Assembly (NCBI RefSeq): GCF_006874465.1
Contig: NZ_VIRL01000003.1
Span: 543,608 to 607,607 of the forward strand
DNA length: 64,000 nucleotides
Reading direction: 5' to 3'
Source of the DNA: Microbispora bryophytorum
GTDB lineage: Bacteria; Actinomycetota; Actinomycetes; Streptosporangiales; Streptosporangiaceae
Shown: positions 27,625 through 35,474 of the stretch, piece by piece
How positions within the stretch are numbered: the stretch's first letter is position 1
Layout: each line of letters starts with the position of its first letter
Notes under the pieces: model-generated
What the model was told of the DNA's origin: nothing
The model's database searches: none
The model's input: the letters and a program-made list of their open reading frames with translations, nothing else
Translations under genes and position numbers: made by a program

Positions 27625-28851
27625 TCAGACGGCGCGGGTCCCCGGCAGTGCCGTCGGCGCCGGAGTGGGGGAGTGGGGCACGAAGCGGATCGGCAACGTG
27701 ATCGGCCCGGTGACACCGACGGTCGGGCGCCAGGGGACGGGGCCGTCGGGCTCGGGGGAGCGGAGTCTGTTCGCGAGGATCGGCAGGGCCTCGCCCATCT
27801 CGGCGCGGGCGAGCGCGGCGCCGAGGCAGTAGTGCAGGCCGACACCGAACGTGAGCTGCGTCGCCCGGTGCTTGGTGATGTCGAATCCCTCTCCATTGAA
27901 GACGGCCGGGTCGTTGTGCGCGGGGTCGAGAAGCACGCTGACGAAGGTGCCCTCCTTGATCTCGAGATCGCGGTAGACGATGTCCTCGTCGGCGATTCGC
28001 ATGATCACTGTGGAGGCCGGCGACACCCGCATCGACTCCTCGATCGCGCGATCCACCAGTTCCGGCTGCTCGGCGAGCAACGCCCACTGCTCGGGGTGCT
28101 TCATGAAGGTCGTCATCGCCAGTCCCAGCTGGTGCTGGGTCGCGTCCTGCCCCGCGAGCATCAGTCCGATGACCATCACCCGCAGCTCTTCCGAGGTGAG
28201 CCGGTCGCCGGCCTCCTCCGCCGCGATCAGCCTGGAGATCAGGTCGTCCTGGGGGGCCTCGCGCCGCTTCGCGAGCAGCGCGTCCACGGCTCTTCCGAGA
28301 CCTGCGAGAGCGGTCTCGATCCGGTTTCGATGTTGGGCGACGAAATTGCTGACCATCAGGCTGAGATCGTCGCCCCATCCTCGGAAAGAGTCGTGCTGTT
28401 CCTCGGGTACGCCCAGCAGGGTGCAGATGATCCGTGCGGAGTACGGCTCGGCGAAGTCGGTGATGAAATCACATCGGCCGGAGGCGTGGAACGTGTCGAC
28501 GAGTTCGTGGGTCACCTCGCGCATGAACGGACGCAGCGCGTCCACGGAGCGGCGGGTGAACGCTTTACTGACCAACCCACGGAGCCGGGCGTGGTCTTCT
28601 CCTTCCAGGCAGGGCAGGAAACGGCGCATGAAGTCGTAGAGCGGGCCTGAGGTGATGCCCTGCGCGTGGAAGAAGTCCAAGGTGCTCTGCCGTAACCGGC
28701 GATCGGCGATGAGTTCGCCGGCGGGCTCGTATCGCAGCACCGCGTACCCCCGAGGGGTCCGTGCGTACCAGTTGGCTTCGCGGGCCTTGTGCACGTCGGC
28801 CGAGTCGGGCCTGAAGTCCGGATCCTCGATGTCGAGATACGCGACCGTCAT
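27625..28851 (-). CDS. Cytochrome P450 monooxygenase
   Basis: Soluble bacterial class P450 of 408 residues, likely a tailoring oxygenase of the polyketide cluster. Haem ligand Cys342 lies in FGVGLHYCLGAALARAE, the ExxR pair in IEESMR, and the I-helix reads MLAGQDATQHQL, where the usual (A/G)Gx(D/E)T has Ala inserted in the Thr place (AGQDAT), a variation that can affect proton delivery. RIADEDIVYRDLEIKEG is the usual pre-haem strand region. The ATG follows AGGAGGGG. It is separated from the SARP gene by 308 bases and has its own promoter region. Redox partners are not encoded nearby. Confidence 0.93.
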   Translation of the reverse strand: MTVAYLDIEDPDFRPDSADVHKAREANWYARTPRGYAVLRYEPAGELIADRRLRQSTLDFFHAQGITSGPLYDFMRRFLPCLEGEDHARLRGLVSKAFTRRSVDALRPFMREVTHELVDTFHASGRCDFITDFAEPYSARIICTLLGVPEEQHDSFRGWGDDLSLMVSNFVAQHRNRIETALAGLGRAVDALLAKRREAPQDDLISRLIAAEEAGDRLTSEELRVMVIGLMLAGQDATQHQLGLAMTTFMKHPEQWALLAEQPELVDRAIEESMRVSPASTVIMRIADEDIVYRDLEIKEGTFVSVLLDPAHNDPAVFNGEGFDITKHRATQLTFGVGLHYCLGAALARAEMGEALPILANRLRSPEPDGPVPWRPTVGVTGPITLPIRFVPHSPTPAPTALPGTRAV

Positions 28852-29159
28852 GGGACGCCCCTCCTGGTCAATTCACCTGGCAGCCTGTTCCCAGGCTTTT
28901 GGGCGCGAGATTACGGGTGCGGCCTACGGCGTCACTGAGCGGCGGCTAGAAGGTCGCTCAAGCGTCGCTGAGCCCATTGGTCCTCCGCGAGGGATCGGCG
29001 AAATGACCAAGCCGCCGGAGTTCGGGAGGACGCTGATGCGACCGCCTCGCCACACCGCCCGGTGCGGCCGACGGGATGCGACCGACTCCCGGAGCCGCCC
29101 GGTTCGGCCGATGGCTCGCGGGCCGAGCGGCGCATGAGGCGGTGTGGTGGTGCGGGAGG
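28852..29159. other. Upstream region of the P450 gene
   Basis: No gene is seen in these 308 bases. A small hairpin GCCTG-TTCC-CAGGC followed by TTTT (28883-28900) stands near the P450 start; whether it is part of the leader or a terminator on the plus strand is unclear. Confidence 0.45.
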
Positions 29160-31019
29160 TCAGATGGCGGTGAGCGGCAGGCACCGGCCGACCTGGTCCG
29201 ATCTCCTGGCCAGGCGTTCCACGAGATACAGTCCGGTGAACCGGGGGAGCCTGTACGTCTGCCCGCCCTCATCGTCCAGCACTTTCACCAGGCCCGCGTC
29301 CACAAGACTGGTGAGAATGATGCCGGCCTCGGTGTCCCCGCAGGAGAACGCCTGCGCGGCCTCCGTGAGAGAGAAGGAATTAGCTCGTAAGCAGGACAGC
29401 GCGAGAAAGGCTGTCTGTTCCTTCGGACTGAGCTGACGGTACGCGGACTCGAGGCGCGAGAACAGGTCAAGCCCTATCCGTTCCAACTGGGACAGGCAAA
29501 TGTCGGCCTCGCATCTGAATATGGACTTTCTCAGTTGTTCGATGCTCGACCTCGGCGAGAAGCTGAGGCGCTCGCCCAGGAACCGGATGGTCAGCGGAAG
29601 CGTGTCGACCTGGTTGATCAGGCACAGCGCCGTCTCTCTCTCCGCGTCCACCCGATCTTTTCCGACGATTCGTTCCAGCAGGCCGATTCCCTCCTCCGGC
29701 GTGAAAGTGTCGAGCTGGACCATGGTCGCACCGGCCAGGCCGTGCAGTGGCCTGGTGCTCGTGACGATCGTCGGGCAGCCGAGAGGGAGGAAGCCCGTTA
29801 TCTCCATGTGCGGCTCGGCGCCGTCCAGGACGAGCAGGATCCTGCGCTGGCGTGTCAGCGCGCGAAAGACGCCCACCAGCCCCGGCAACGTCCGCGGGAG
29901 TTCCTCGTCCGCGGCGCCGAGGGTTCGCAGAATCTCTGCGAACACGTCCTTCTCGAATTCCATTGCCGGCTCTTTGCGCTTCAGGTCGATGTAGATCTGG
30001 CCGTCGGGGAATTCACCGGACACCCGATTGGCCACGTGTATCGCGGTCGCGCTCTTTCCCATACCGGGGGCGCCGTGTATGCAGACGATCGGGGCGGCGG
30101 TCCCGTCCGTGGCCGTGATGCGCCGGACGATGTCCCGGAGGATTTCGCAGCGACCGAGAAAATCGGGAACGTCCGGCGGCAACTGGGCGAGCCTGTCCTT
30201 CGGGGCGATCCGTTCGGGGCGGACCTGAGGATCACGCCTGTCGATTTCATGGCCTCCCGCGATCAGCGCCTGCTGCAGCCGCTGGAGCGAAGGGCCCGGA
30301 TCCAGGCCGAGTTCGTTGTTGAGGCGCTCGCGCATCTCGTGGTAGACGTTCAGCGCCTCGAGTCGGCGGCCGGAGCGGGAGAGCGCGGTCATGAGGATCT
30401 CGTAGAGCTCCTCGTGAAAGGGGTGACGCTCGATGAGAAGCTTGACCTCGCCGATCAAGGAGGAATATCTCTCGAGTTTCATCTCGGCATGCAGATGCAT
30501 GTACAGAACCTGTTTGTGCTGCTCCTCCAGCCAGGCGACATGGCTCCTCACCTGTTCACCGAAGGCCACGTTCGCCAGGGGCTCGCCCCGCCACAGGCGG
30601 AGGGCCTCGGTCAGATGAGCGCTCGCCGGCTCCAGCTTGTCCGGCGAGCGCGTCCTGGCGCCCTCGCTCAGAAGCGCCGATCCCCGCGCGGCGAGCTCCT
30701 CGAACCGGCGGAGATCGAAATCCGCCCCGCTCAGGTCGAGACAATAGCCGTGCGGAACCGTGACGAGCACGCTCTCGCCCGGCTCGTCGTCGGGTGCGCT
30801 CAACGCCTTGCGGAGTTCGTAGACATAAGTGTGAACGGTTCCGATCGCCCGGTCCGGCGGACGGCCGTTCCACAGCTCCATGATTATGGAGTCGACGGTG
30901 GTGGTCTGCCCATTCCTTATGGTGAGTAGTGCGAGCATGCTGCGCAGTTTCGCGGATCGCGGGGTGACGTCTCTTCCTGCTATAGTGACTGAGAAGTCTC
31001 CCAACACCGAAAAGCGCAT
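29160..31019 (-). CDS. SARP-family pathway activator with NB-ARC ATPase domain
   Basis: Large Streptomyces-antibiotic-regulatory-protein type activator of 619 residues, the likely cluster-situated switch. Residues 1-95 form the OmpR-like winged helix (MRFSVLGDFSVTIAGRDVTP, TVDSIIMELWNGRPPDRAIG, then YVYELRKAL); about 100-255 are the bacterial transcriptional activation domain (DFDLRRFEELAARGSALL to ELGLDPGPSLQRLQQALI); about 285-560 are an NB-ARC ATPase with P-loop GAPGMGKSATA and Walker B RRILLVLDGA. The end (CLRANSFSLTEAAQAF) is a winged-helix-like segment; long AfsR-type tetratricopeptide repeats are absent. SARPs bind direct heptamer repeats; candidate repeats lie before the O-methyltransferase gene at 47510. 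Confidence 0.93.
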   Translation of the reverse strand: MRFSVLGDFSVTIAGRDVTPRSAKLRSMLALLTIRNGQTTTVDSIIMELWNGRPPDRAIGTVHTYVYELRKALSAPDDEPGESVLVTVPHGYCLDLSGADFDLRRFEELAARGSALLSEGARTRSPDKLEPASAHLTEALRLWRGEPLANVAFGEQVRSHVAWLEEQHKQVLYMHLHAEMKLERYSSLIGEVKLLIERHPFHEELYEILMTALSRSGRRLEALNVYHEMRERLNNELGLDPGPSLQRLQQALIAGGHEIDRRDPQVRPERIAPKDRLAQLPPDVPDFLGRCEILRDIVRRITATDGTAAPIVCIHGAPGMGKSATAIHVANRVSGEFPDGQIYIDLKRKEPAMEFEKDVFAEILRTLGAADEELPRTLPGLVGVFRALTRQRRILLVLDGAEPHMEITGFLPLGCPTIVTSTRPLHGLAGATMVQLDTFTPEEGIGLLERIVGKDRVDAERETALCLINQVDTLPLTIRFLGERLSFSPRSSIEQLRKSIFRCEADICLSQLERIGLDLFSRLESAYRQLSPKEQTAFLALSCLRANSFSLTEAAQAFSCGDTEAGIILTSLVDAGLVKVLDDEGGQTYRLPRFTGLYLVERLARRSDQVGRCLPLTAI

Positions 31020-31393
31020 CGCCGGCCCCCTGTCTGTTCAGAGCGTGTGCCGGATTGGATGCCGTCACGGAGACGTGCTCGAATGAATGGAGCGGGCTAC
31101 CCGCCGCCGATGTCTCCCCGTTTTCGGACATCCTTTTACATGGTTCCGGCCTGTGCTCGGTTCCCCGGAATGCCCCGTAATGTTTCCTTAGGCTACCTTA
31201 GTATATGACATCAGCCCTAAAAGGTGGCAAGGGGTTTACTGGTCCTGTCCATAACCATTCAAAAGCGAACTCCTCACGCGACGGGTGTCTCACTGTGCGA
31301 TCGATTATGATCCCGGTCACGGCAAAAGCCGCGATGAGGAGTGCCGGGGTGGGCGCCGCCTCATCGCGGTGTTTCAGGACCGGAAGGTGACTG
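31020..31393. other. AT-richer promoter region of the SARP gene
   Basis: No gene in 374 bases. From about 31130 to 31290 the DNA is clearly more AT-rich than its surroundings, which fits a regulated promoter or a foreign junction. Confidence 0.5.
31186..31201. promoter_or_regulatory. CCTTAG direct repeat, 10-bp period
   Basis: CCTTAG at 31186-31191 and again at 31196-31201, one helical turn apart, 170 bases upstream of the SARP start. A tandem pair on one DNA face is the geometry used by SARP-type activators; autoregulation is a guess. Confidence 0.4.
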
Positions 31394-32872
31394 CTAGGGG
31401 GCGATCGTCGCGTCGGCTTCGGCGCTCGGCGCCATGGGAGCCGTCTTTCCCAGCCGTGTATCGATCAGGAGCAGGGCGGCCAGCGCGGCCACGAGCAGGA
31501 TCCCCGCCGCCCACCCCGTCGCGAGGTTGTAGCCGTGAACCTGGCTCTGCACGCTGGAGGCGTTGGCGGCGAGGTAGGTCGCCGCGCCGTTCGCCGCGAC
31601 GGTGTTCAGCAACGCGGTGTCGAGCGACGCGCCGGCCTGCTGGGAGACGTTGAACATCGCGCTCGCCACGCCCGCCTCGCTGGGCCGTACGCCGAACGTC
31701 GACAGGTCGAGTGCGGCCGGCAGGACGAGGCCCATCCCGATGCCGATCAGGATGAAGGAGGGAAGGACGCCGGACGCGTATGCACTGTCGGCGTCGAGGC
31801 GCGTGAGTAGCACCATCCCCAGGGCCCCCAGGAGCAGGCCGGTCCCCATGATGAACCGTGGCGCGACGGTCGTCATCAGCCGGCTGCCGAGGCCCACGGC
31901 CAGCATGACGCCGAGGGTCAGCGGCAGGAAGGCCAGCCCCGTCCGCAGGGCGGAGTAGTGCTTGATGTCCTGCAGGAAGAAGCTGATGAACAGGTAGGCG
32001 CCGAACGGTCCGGCCATCATCAGCACGACGACGAGGTAGGCGCCACCGCGTCCGCGATGGCGGAGGATCGGCAGAGGGAGCAGAGGGTTGCCCACCCGGG
32101 CCTCCGCGAGCAGGAACAGGGCCAGCAGGACGACGCCCGCGGCGAGCGGCACGATGGTGGCCGTCGCCGTCCAGCCGTCCTGCGTCGCCTTGGTGAACCC
32201 CCAGACGATCGCCACCAGGCCGGCCGTGGCGAGCACCGCTCCGAGGAAGTCATATCCGGTCCTGACCTCGGCGCGGGACTCGTGCAGGAACACCACGACG
32301 CCGAGTGCGGCGACGAGGGCGATGGGAGCGTTGACGTAGAGCACCCAGTGCCAGCTCAGCGATGTCGTGAGGATTCCGCCGAGGATCAGCCCGATCGGTG
32401 ATCCCGCGGCGACAACCCCGCCGAAGACCCCGAACGCGGCACCCCGCTCCTTGGGGTCGGTGAAGGTCGTGGCCACCAGGGAGAGCGACGCGGGCGCGAG
32501 CAGCGCGCCGAACGCTCCCTGCGCCACCCGGGCGGCCAGCAGCATCGTCAGGCTCGTCGCCGCGCCACCGGCCACCGAAGCCGCGGCGAAGCCGACCAGC
32601 CCGATGAGAAGCGCTCGCCTGCGGCCGGTGTAGTCGCTGACCCGCCCGCCCAGCAGGAGGAGTCCCGCGAAGGGGAGCGTGTACGCGGTGATGACCCACT
32701 GCCGGTCGGCCGCCGTGATCGCCAGGTCGGCGTTGATGGAGGGCAACGCCACATTGATGATCGTCATGTCCACCACGATCATCAGCTGTGCGAGCGCGAC
32801 CGAAGCCAGCCCGAACCATCGCCAGCGATTGGGGTGCGACGACTCCGTCCTCTGCTCGGTGCTCTCCGTCAT
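31394..32872 (-). CDS. DHA2-type MFS multidrug exporter (14 TM)
   Basis: Proton-driven efflux protein of 492 residues with about 14 transmembrane helices. LMIVVDMTIINVALPSINAD is the family motif D1, LLLGGRVSDYTGRRRALLIG motif A, and GPIGLILGGxL-like PIGLILGGILT motif C of drug antiporters. The start at MTESTEQRTE was chosen for normal length and the TM1 position. It is divergent from a MarR regulator 105 bases away; the intergenic region holds a CAG-N5-CTG palindrome shared with the quinone-oxidoreductase promoter. Likely exports the polyketide or an intermediate (inference from place). Confidence 0.92.
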   Translation of the reverse strand: MTESTEQRTESSHPNRWRWFGLASVALAQLMIVVDMTIINVALPSINADLAITAADRQWVITAYTLPFAGLLLLGGRVSDYTGRRRALLIGLVGFAAASVAGGAATSLTMLLAARVAQGAFGALLAPASLSLVATTFTDPKERGAAFGVFGGVVAAGSPIGLILGGILTTSLSWHWVLYVNAPIALVAALGVVVFLHESRAEVRTGYDFLGAVLATAGLVAIVWGFTKATQDGWTATATIVPLAAGVVLLALFLLAEARVGNPLLPLPILRHRGRGGAYLVVVLMMAGPFGAYLFISFFLQDIKHYSALRTGLAFLPLTLGVMLAVGLGSRLMTTVAPRFIMGTGLLLGALGMVLLTRLDADSAYASGVLPSFILIGIGMGLVLPAALDLSTFGVRPSEAGVASAMFNVSQQAGASLDTALLNTVAANGAATYLAANASSVQSQVHGYNLATGWAAGILLVAALAALLLIDTRLGKTAPMAPSAEADATIAP

Positions 32873-32921
32873 TCGGCTCGTCCTTCCGCACGGATCAGGG
32901 TCTCGTCGAACGCAACTGTAA

Positions 32922-32940
32922 CAGCTTAACTGACAATCAG
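32922..32940. promoter_or_regulatory. Candidate MarR operator 1 (MFS/marR intergenic)
   Basis: CAG-CTTAA-CTG (32922-32932) running into TGACAATCAG (32931-32940). Both the CAG-N5-CTG palindrome and the exact 10-mer recur, in the other orientation, at 34726-34745. It lies between the two divergent genes, ideal for controlling both. Confidence 0.7.
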
Positions 32941-32977
32941 AACAACGGTTTATTTGCGCCGCTGCTAATCTCTCAGC

Positions 32978-33442
32978 ATGACCTCCGAGGTGCCCCAGGC
33001 GTTGTCCGGCCGTCTCAGCTTCCTGCTCGGCAGGCTCTACATGCGCGCCCTCGACCTGGAGGCCCGGCGACTCGAGGCGCTGGGGGTGACCGTGAAGCAG
33101 CAGGCCGTCCTGGCGCTGCTGGCCGACGAGGGCCCGATGACGCAGCAGCACCTGGGCCAGCGCCTCGGAATCGACCGGACCACCGTCGTCACGGTTGTCG
33201 ACGGCCTCGAACGGGCGGGGCTCGTCGAGCGTCGACGTAGCCCCGCGGACCGGCGCGCCTACCTGCTGACGCTTACGCCTGACGGCGTACGGGCGGGGGA
33301 GCAGGGGCGCGGCCTGGTGGGCGGGGCGGAAGGCGAACTCCTCGGTACGCTAGACGAGGACGAACGGCGGACGCTCACCGATCTGCTCGGCCGGGCCGTC
33401 TGGGGCCAGGGGCCCGGCGACGCCGGCGCTCCGCCCCGGTAG
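32978..33442 (+). CDS. MarR-family transcriptional regulator
   Basis: Winged-helix repressor of 154 residues. The DNA-binding core is QQAVLALLADEGPMTQQHLG through LGIDRTTVVTVVDGLERAG, with the wing ERRRSPADRRAYLLTLT, the standard MarR DxR motif. Terminal helices form the dimer region. Divergent from the DHA2 exporter; the shared promoter and the quinone oxidoreductase promoter contain the same palindrome, so it probably derepresses both when a quinone-like or phenolic product binds. The ligand is unknown. Confidence 0.93.
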   Translation: MTSEVPQALSGRLSFLLGRLYMRALDLEARRLEALGVTVKQQAVLALLADEGPMTQQHLGQRLGIDRTTVVTVVDGLERAGLVERRRSPADRRAYLLTLTPDGVRAGEQGRGLVGGAEGELLGTLDEDERRTLTDLLGRAVWGQGPGDAGAPPR

Positions 33443-33487
33443 CGAGCGGAGCGTCCCCGGAGGTCCTCCCGCGCGCCGTGCCGTCTT

Positions 33488-33514
33488 CCGCCTCCGGGTC
33501 CCGTCCGGAGGCGG
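33488..33514. terminator. Terminator between convergent marR-type and oxidoreductase genes
   Basis: CCGCCTCCGG-GTCCCGT-CCGGAGGCGG, a perfect 10-bp stem. An outer pair, GCGGAGCGTCC near 33446 and GGACGCTCCGC near 33534, can extend it into a larger structure. Confidence 0.75.
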
Positions 33515-33550
33515 TCCGCGCCGGCGTCGGGCGCGGACGCTCCGCTCTCG

Positions 33551-34600
33551 TCACACGCCGGCCTCGGCGGTGTCTCCCGGCAACAGCAGGGTCTTCCCGA
33601 TCACTCCGCGTGCCTCCATGCCGGCGTGCGCGGCGGCCGCGTCCCGCAGCGGGAAGCTCTGCCCGATGACCGGCGTGATACGGCCCTCGGCCGCCTGAGC
33701 CAGCGCCTGGGCGGGCAGGCGCCTTTCGTCTCCCGGCCGCATCGGCAGTTGCATCAGACCGACCACCGTGACGTCGCGTTCTCTCGCCTCGCCGGGGTCC
33801 ACCTCCGTGAACGAGCCGCTGGGCGAGCCGAATGCGAAGAAGCGGCCCCCCGGCGCCGCCACCGGGAACGCGAGGCGGCCGATCTCGCCGCCCACGCCGT
33901 CGAGGACGACGTCCAGGCCCTTGCCGTCGGTCGCCTCGCGTACGCGTTCCGACCAGCCTTCCTCCGCGTAGTCGATCGCGGCGTCGGCGCCGAGAGACCG
34001 CGCCAGTTCGCACTTGCGGCGGCCCCGGGCCGCCGCGACCACCTGGGCGCCCGCCGCGTGGGCGAGCTGGACGAGCAGGCTGCCCAGGCCGCCTCCCGCC
34101 GGCATGACCAGCACCCGCTCGCCGGAACGTATGCCCGCCGCCTCCGCGATCTGCATGGCGGTGAAACCGTCGTTGATGAGGGCCGCCGCCTGGTCGAGGC
34201 CCAGCCCGTCCGGCACGGGGAACATCGCGCCGATCGAGAGCGTGGCCCGTTCGGCGTACCCGCCCGTCGGCGAGAAGCCGGCGGCCGCCTGTTCGACGTC
34301 TCCGGTGCCCGGCCCCGGGCCGAACGCGCCCGGCCGCCCGACCACGTCGCGGCCGACCCACGAACGGTCCACCCCGTCCCCGGCCGAGAGGACGCGTCCC
34401 GCCACTCCGAAGCCGGGCACGTACGGCGGACGCACCGCCCACGGGCCGGGGACGCCCCGGCGGATCACGATGTCGAGGAAGAGGGTGTCGGCGAACGACA
34501 CGTCCACCACGACCTGTCCCGGGCCAGCGACCGGATCCGGCGCCTCGCCGACTTCCAGCACGCCGGGGCCTCCGAAACGCACTGCCTGTACGACCTGCAT
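33551..34600 (-). CDS. Zinc-less MDR-family quinone oxidoreductase
   Basis: NADPH-dependent oxidoreductase of 349 residues in the medium-chain dehydrogenase family. MQVVQAVRFGGPGVLEVGEA is the typical quinone oxidoreductase opening; VLVMPAGGGLGSLLVQLAHA holds the nucleotide-binding AxGGxGS motif; DGVGGEIGRLAFPVAAPGGR is the second conserved segment. Structural and catalytic zinc cysteines are absent. The start is supported by CAGGGAGAG. It has its own 200-bp upstream region with the MarR-type palindrome, so it is probably co-regulated with the exporter and may detoxify or tailor a quinone product. Confidence 0.9.
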   Translation of the reverse strand: MQVVQAVRFGGPGVLEVGEAPDPVAGPGQVVVDVSFADTLFLDIVIRRGVPGPWAVRPPYVPGFGVAGRVLSAGDGVDRSWVGRDVVGRPGAFGPGPGTGDVEQAAAGFSPTGGYAERATLSIGAMFPVPDGLGLDQAAALINDGFTAMQIAEAAGIRSGERVLVMPAGGGLGSLLVQLAHAAGAQVVAAARGRRKCELARSLGADAAIDYAEEGWSERVREATDGKGLDVVLDGVGGEIGRLAFPVAAPGGRFFAFGSPSGSFTEVDPGEARERDVTVVGLMQLPMRPGDERRLPAQALAQAAEGRITPVIGQSFPLRDAAAAHAGMEARGVIGKTLLLPGDTAEAGV

Positions 34601-34725
34601 GCTCTCTCCCTGCCGACCTCTGGGCGCACGGCGGCGAGTTCCCGGACCGCCCGGCATGTCGGCCTGGGCGGGGTGGGGAACGGCGAAGCACGCGCGCGGC
34701 GCACTATGGAACAGTCAAACGGACG

Positions 34726-34745
34726 ATCAGTCTAACTGATTGTCA
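34726..34745. promoter_or_regulatory. Candidate MarR operator 2 (quinone oxidoreductase promoter)
   Basis: ATCAG-TCTAA-CTGAT palindrome (34726-34740) overlapping CTGATTGTCA, the exact reverse complement of TGACAATCAG at 32931-32940. Located 126 bases upstream of the oxidoreductase start. Confidence 0.7.
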
Positions 34746-34800
34746 TGGCGACTGCTAGGAAATCACGGCCACCGGACGGCGGTGGACGGGCCGGGGGCGA

Positions 34801-35457
34801 TCAGTACGCGACCGTCGGATGCTCGCCCACGTACGTCGTGCCGTCGAACTGGGCGATGAGGAAATCGGCGAGGTCGGCCCGCGACACCCGTGACCCTCCC
34901 TGCGGAAGCCGGCCCAGTCCCACGCGGTACTTCCCCGTGGGCGGGCGGTTCGTGAGTCCGGAGGCCCTGACGACGATCCACTCCAGACGGCTGTCCTCCA
35001 CCTCCTTCTCCATGATCCGCATGTCCCGGTACAGGGCGCGGTCGAAGAGGAGCGGCTTCAGCACCAGGCGGTAGAGCGGGGGATGGGAAGGGTCGCCGTC
35101 GACGACTCCGGCGGAGGACACGGTGATCAGCCGTCCCGAGGCCGCCGTCCGCATCGCCCGCACGAGGTTGCGGCCGGCCTCCGAGTAGAGGCTGGTGGAA
35201 CGCAGGACATGGCGAGCCAGCGGCGGAGCGACCAGTGAGAGGACGACGTCGCGGTCCCGTACCGCTTCGCGGACCGATGCGAGGTCGCCGACGTCGCCGC
35301 GGAGGATTTCGAGTCTGCCCGGGTGACGGCGGCCGGCTCCGCCGGCGACCGTGGCGGGGGCACGCGTGACCGCCGTCACGTCGTGTCCCCGCGCCAGCGC
35401 CCGTTCCACGACCAGACGGCCGGTGCGGCCGCTGGCGCCGAAGACGGTCACACGCAT
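34801..35457 (-). CDS. NmrA/SDR-like NAD(P)-binding reductase
   Basis: Atypical short-chain NAD(P)-binding protein of 218 residues. MRVTVFGASGRTGRLVVERA contains the GxxGxxG nucleotide site; VVLSLVAPPL and RLITVSSAGVVDGD supply later Rossmann strands; DMRIMEKEVEDSRLEWIVVR has the Y/K-like region of NmrA-type proteins. Such proteins act as reductases or redox sensors and occur in type II polyketide clusters as tailoring ketoreductases. It starts 17 bases after the FAD monooxygenase stop and is the last gene of the biosynthetic operon. Precise step not determinable. Confidence 0.85.
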   Translation of the reverse strand: MRVTVFGASGRTGRLVVERALARGHDVTAVTRAPATVAGGAGRRHPGRLEILRGDVGDLASVREAVRDRDVVLSLVAPPLARHVLRSTSLYSEAGRNLVRAMRTAASGRLITVSSAGVVDGDPSHPPLYRLVLKPLLFDRALYRDMRIMEKEVEDSRLEWIVVRASGLTNRPPTGKYRVGLGRLPQGGSRVSRADLADFLIAQFDGTTYVGEHPTVAY

Positions 35458-35474
35458 ACCGGACGGTCCCTTCG

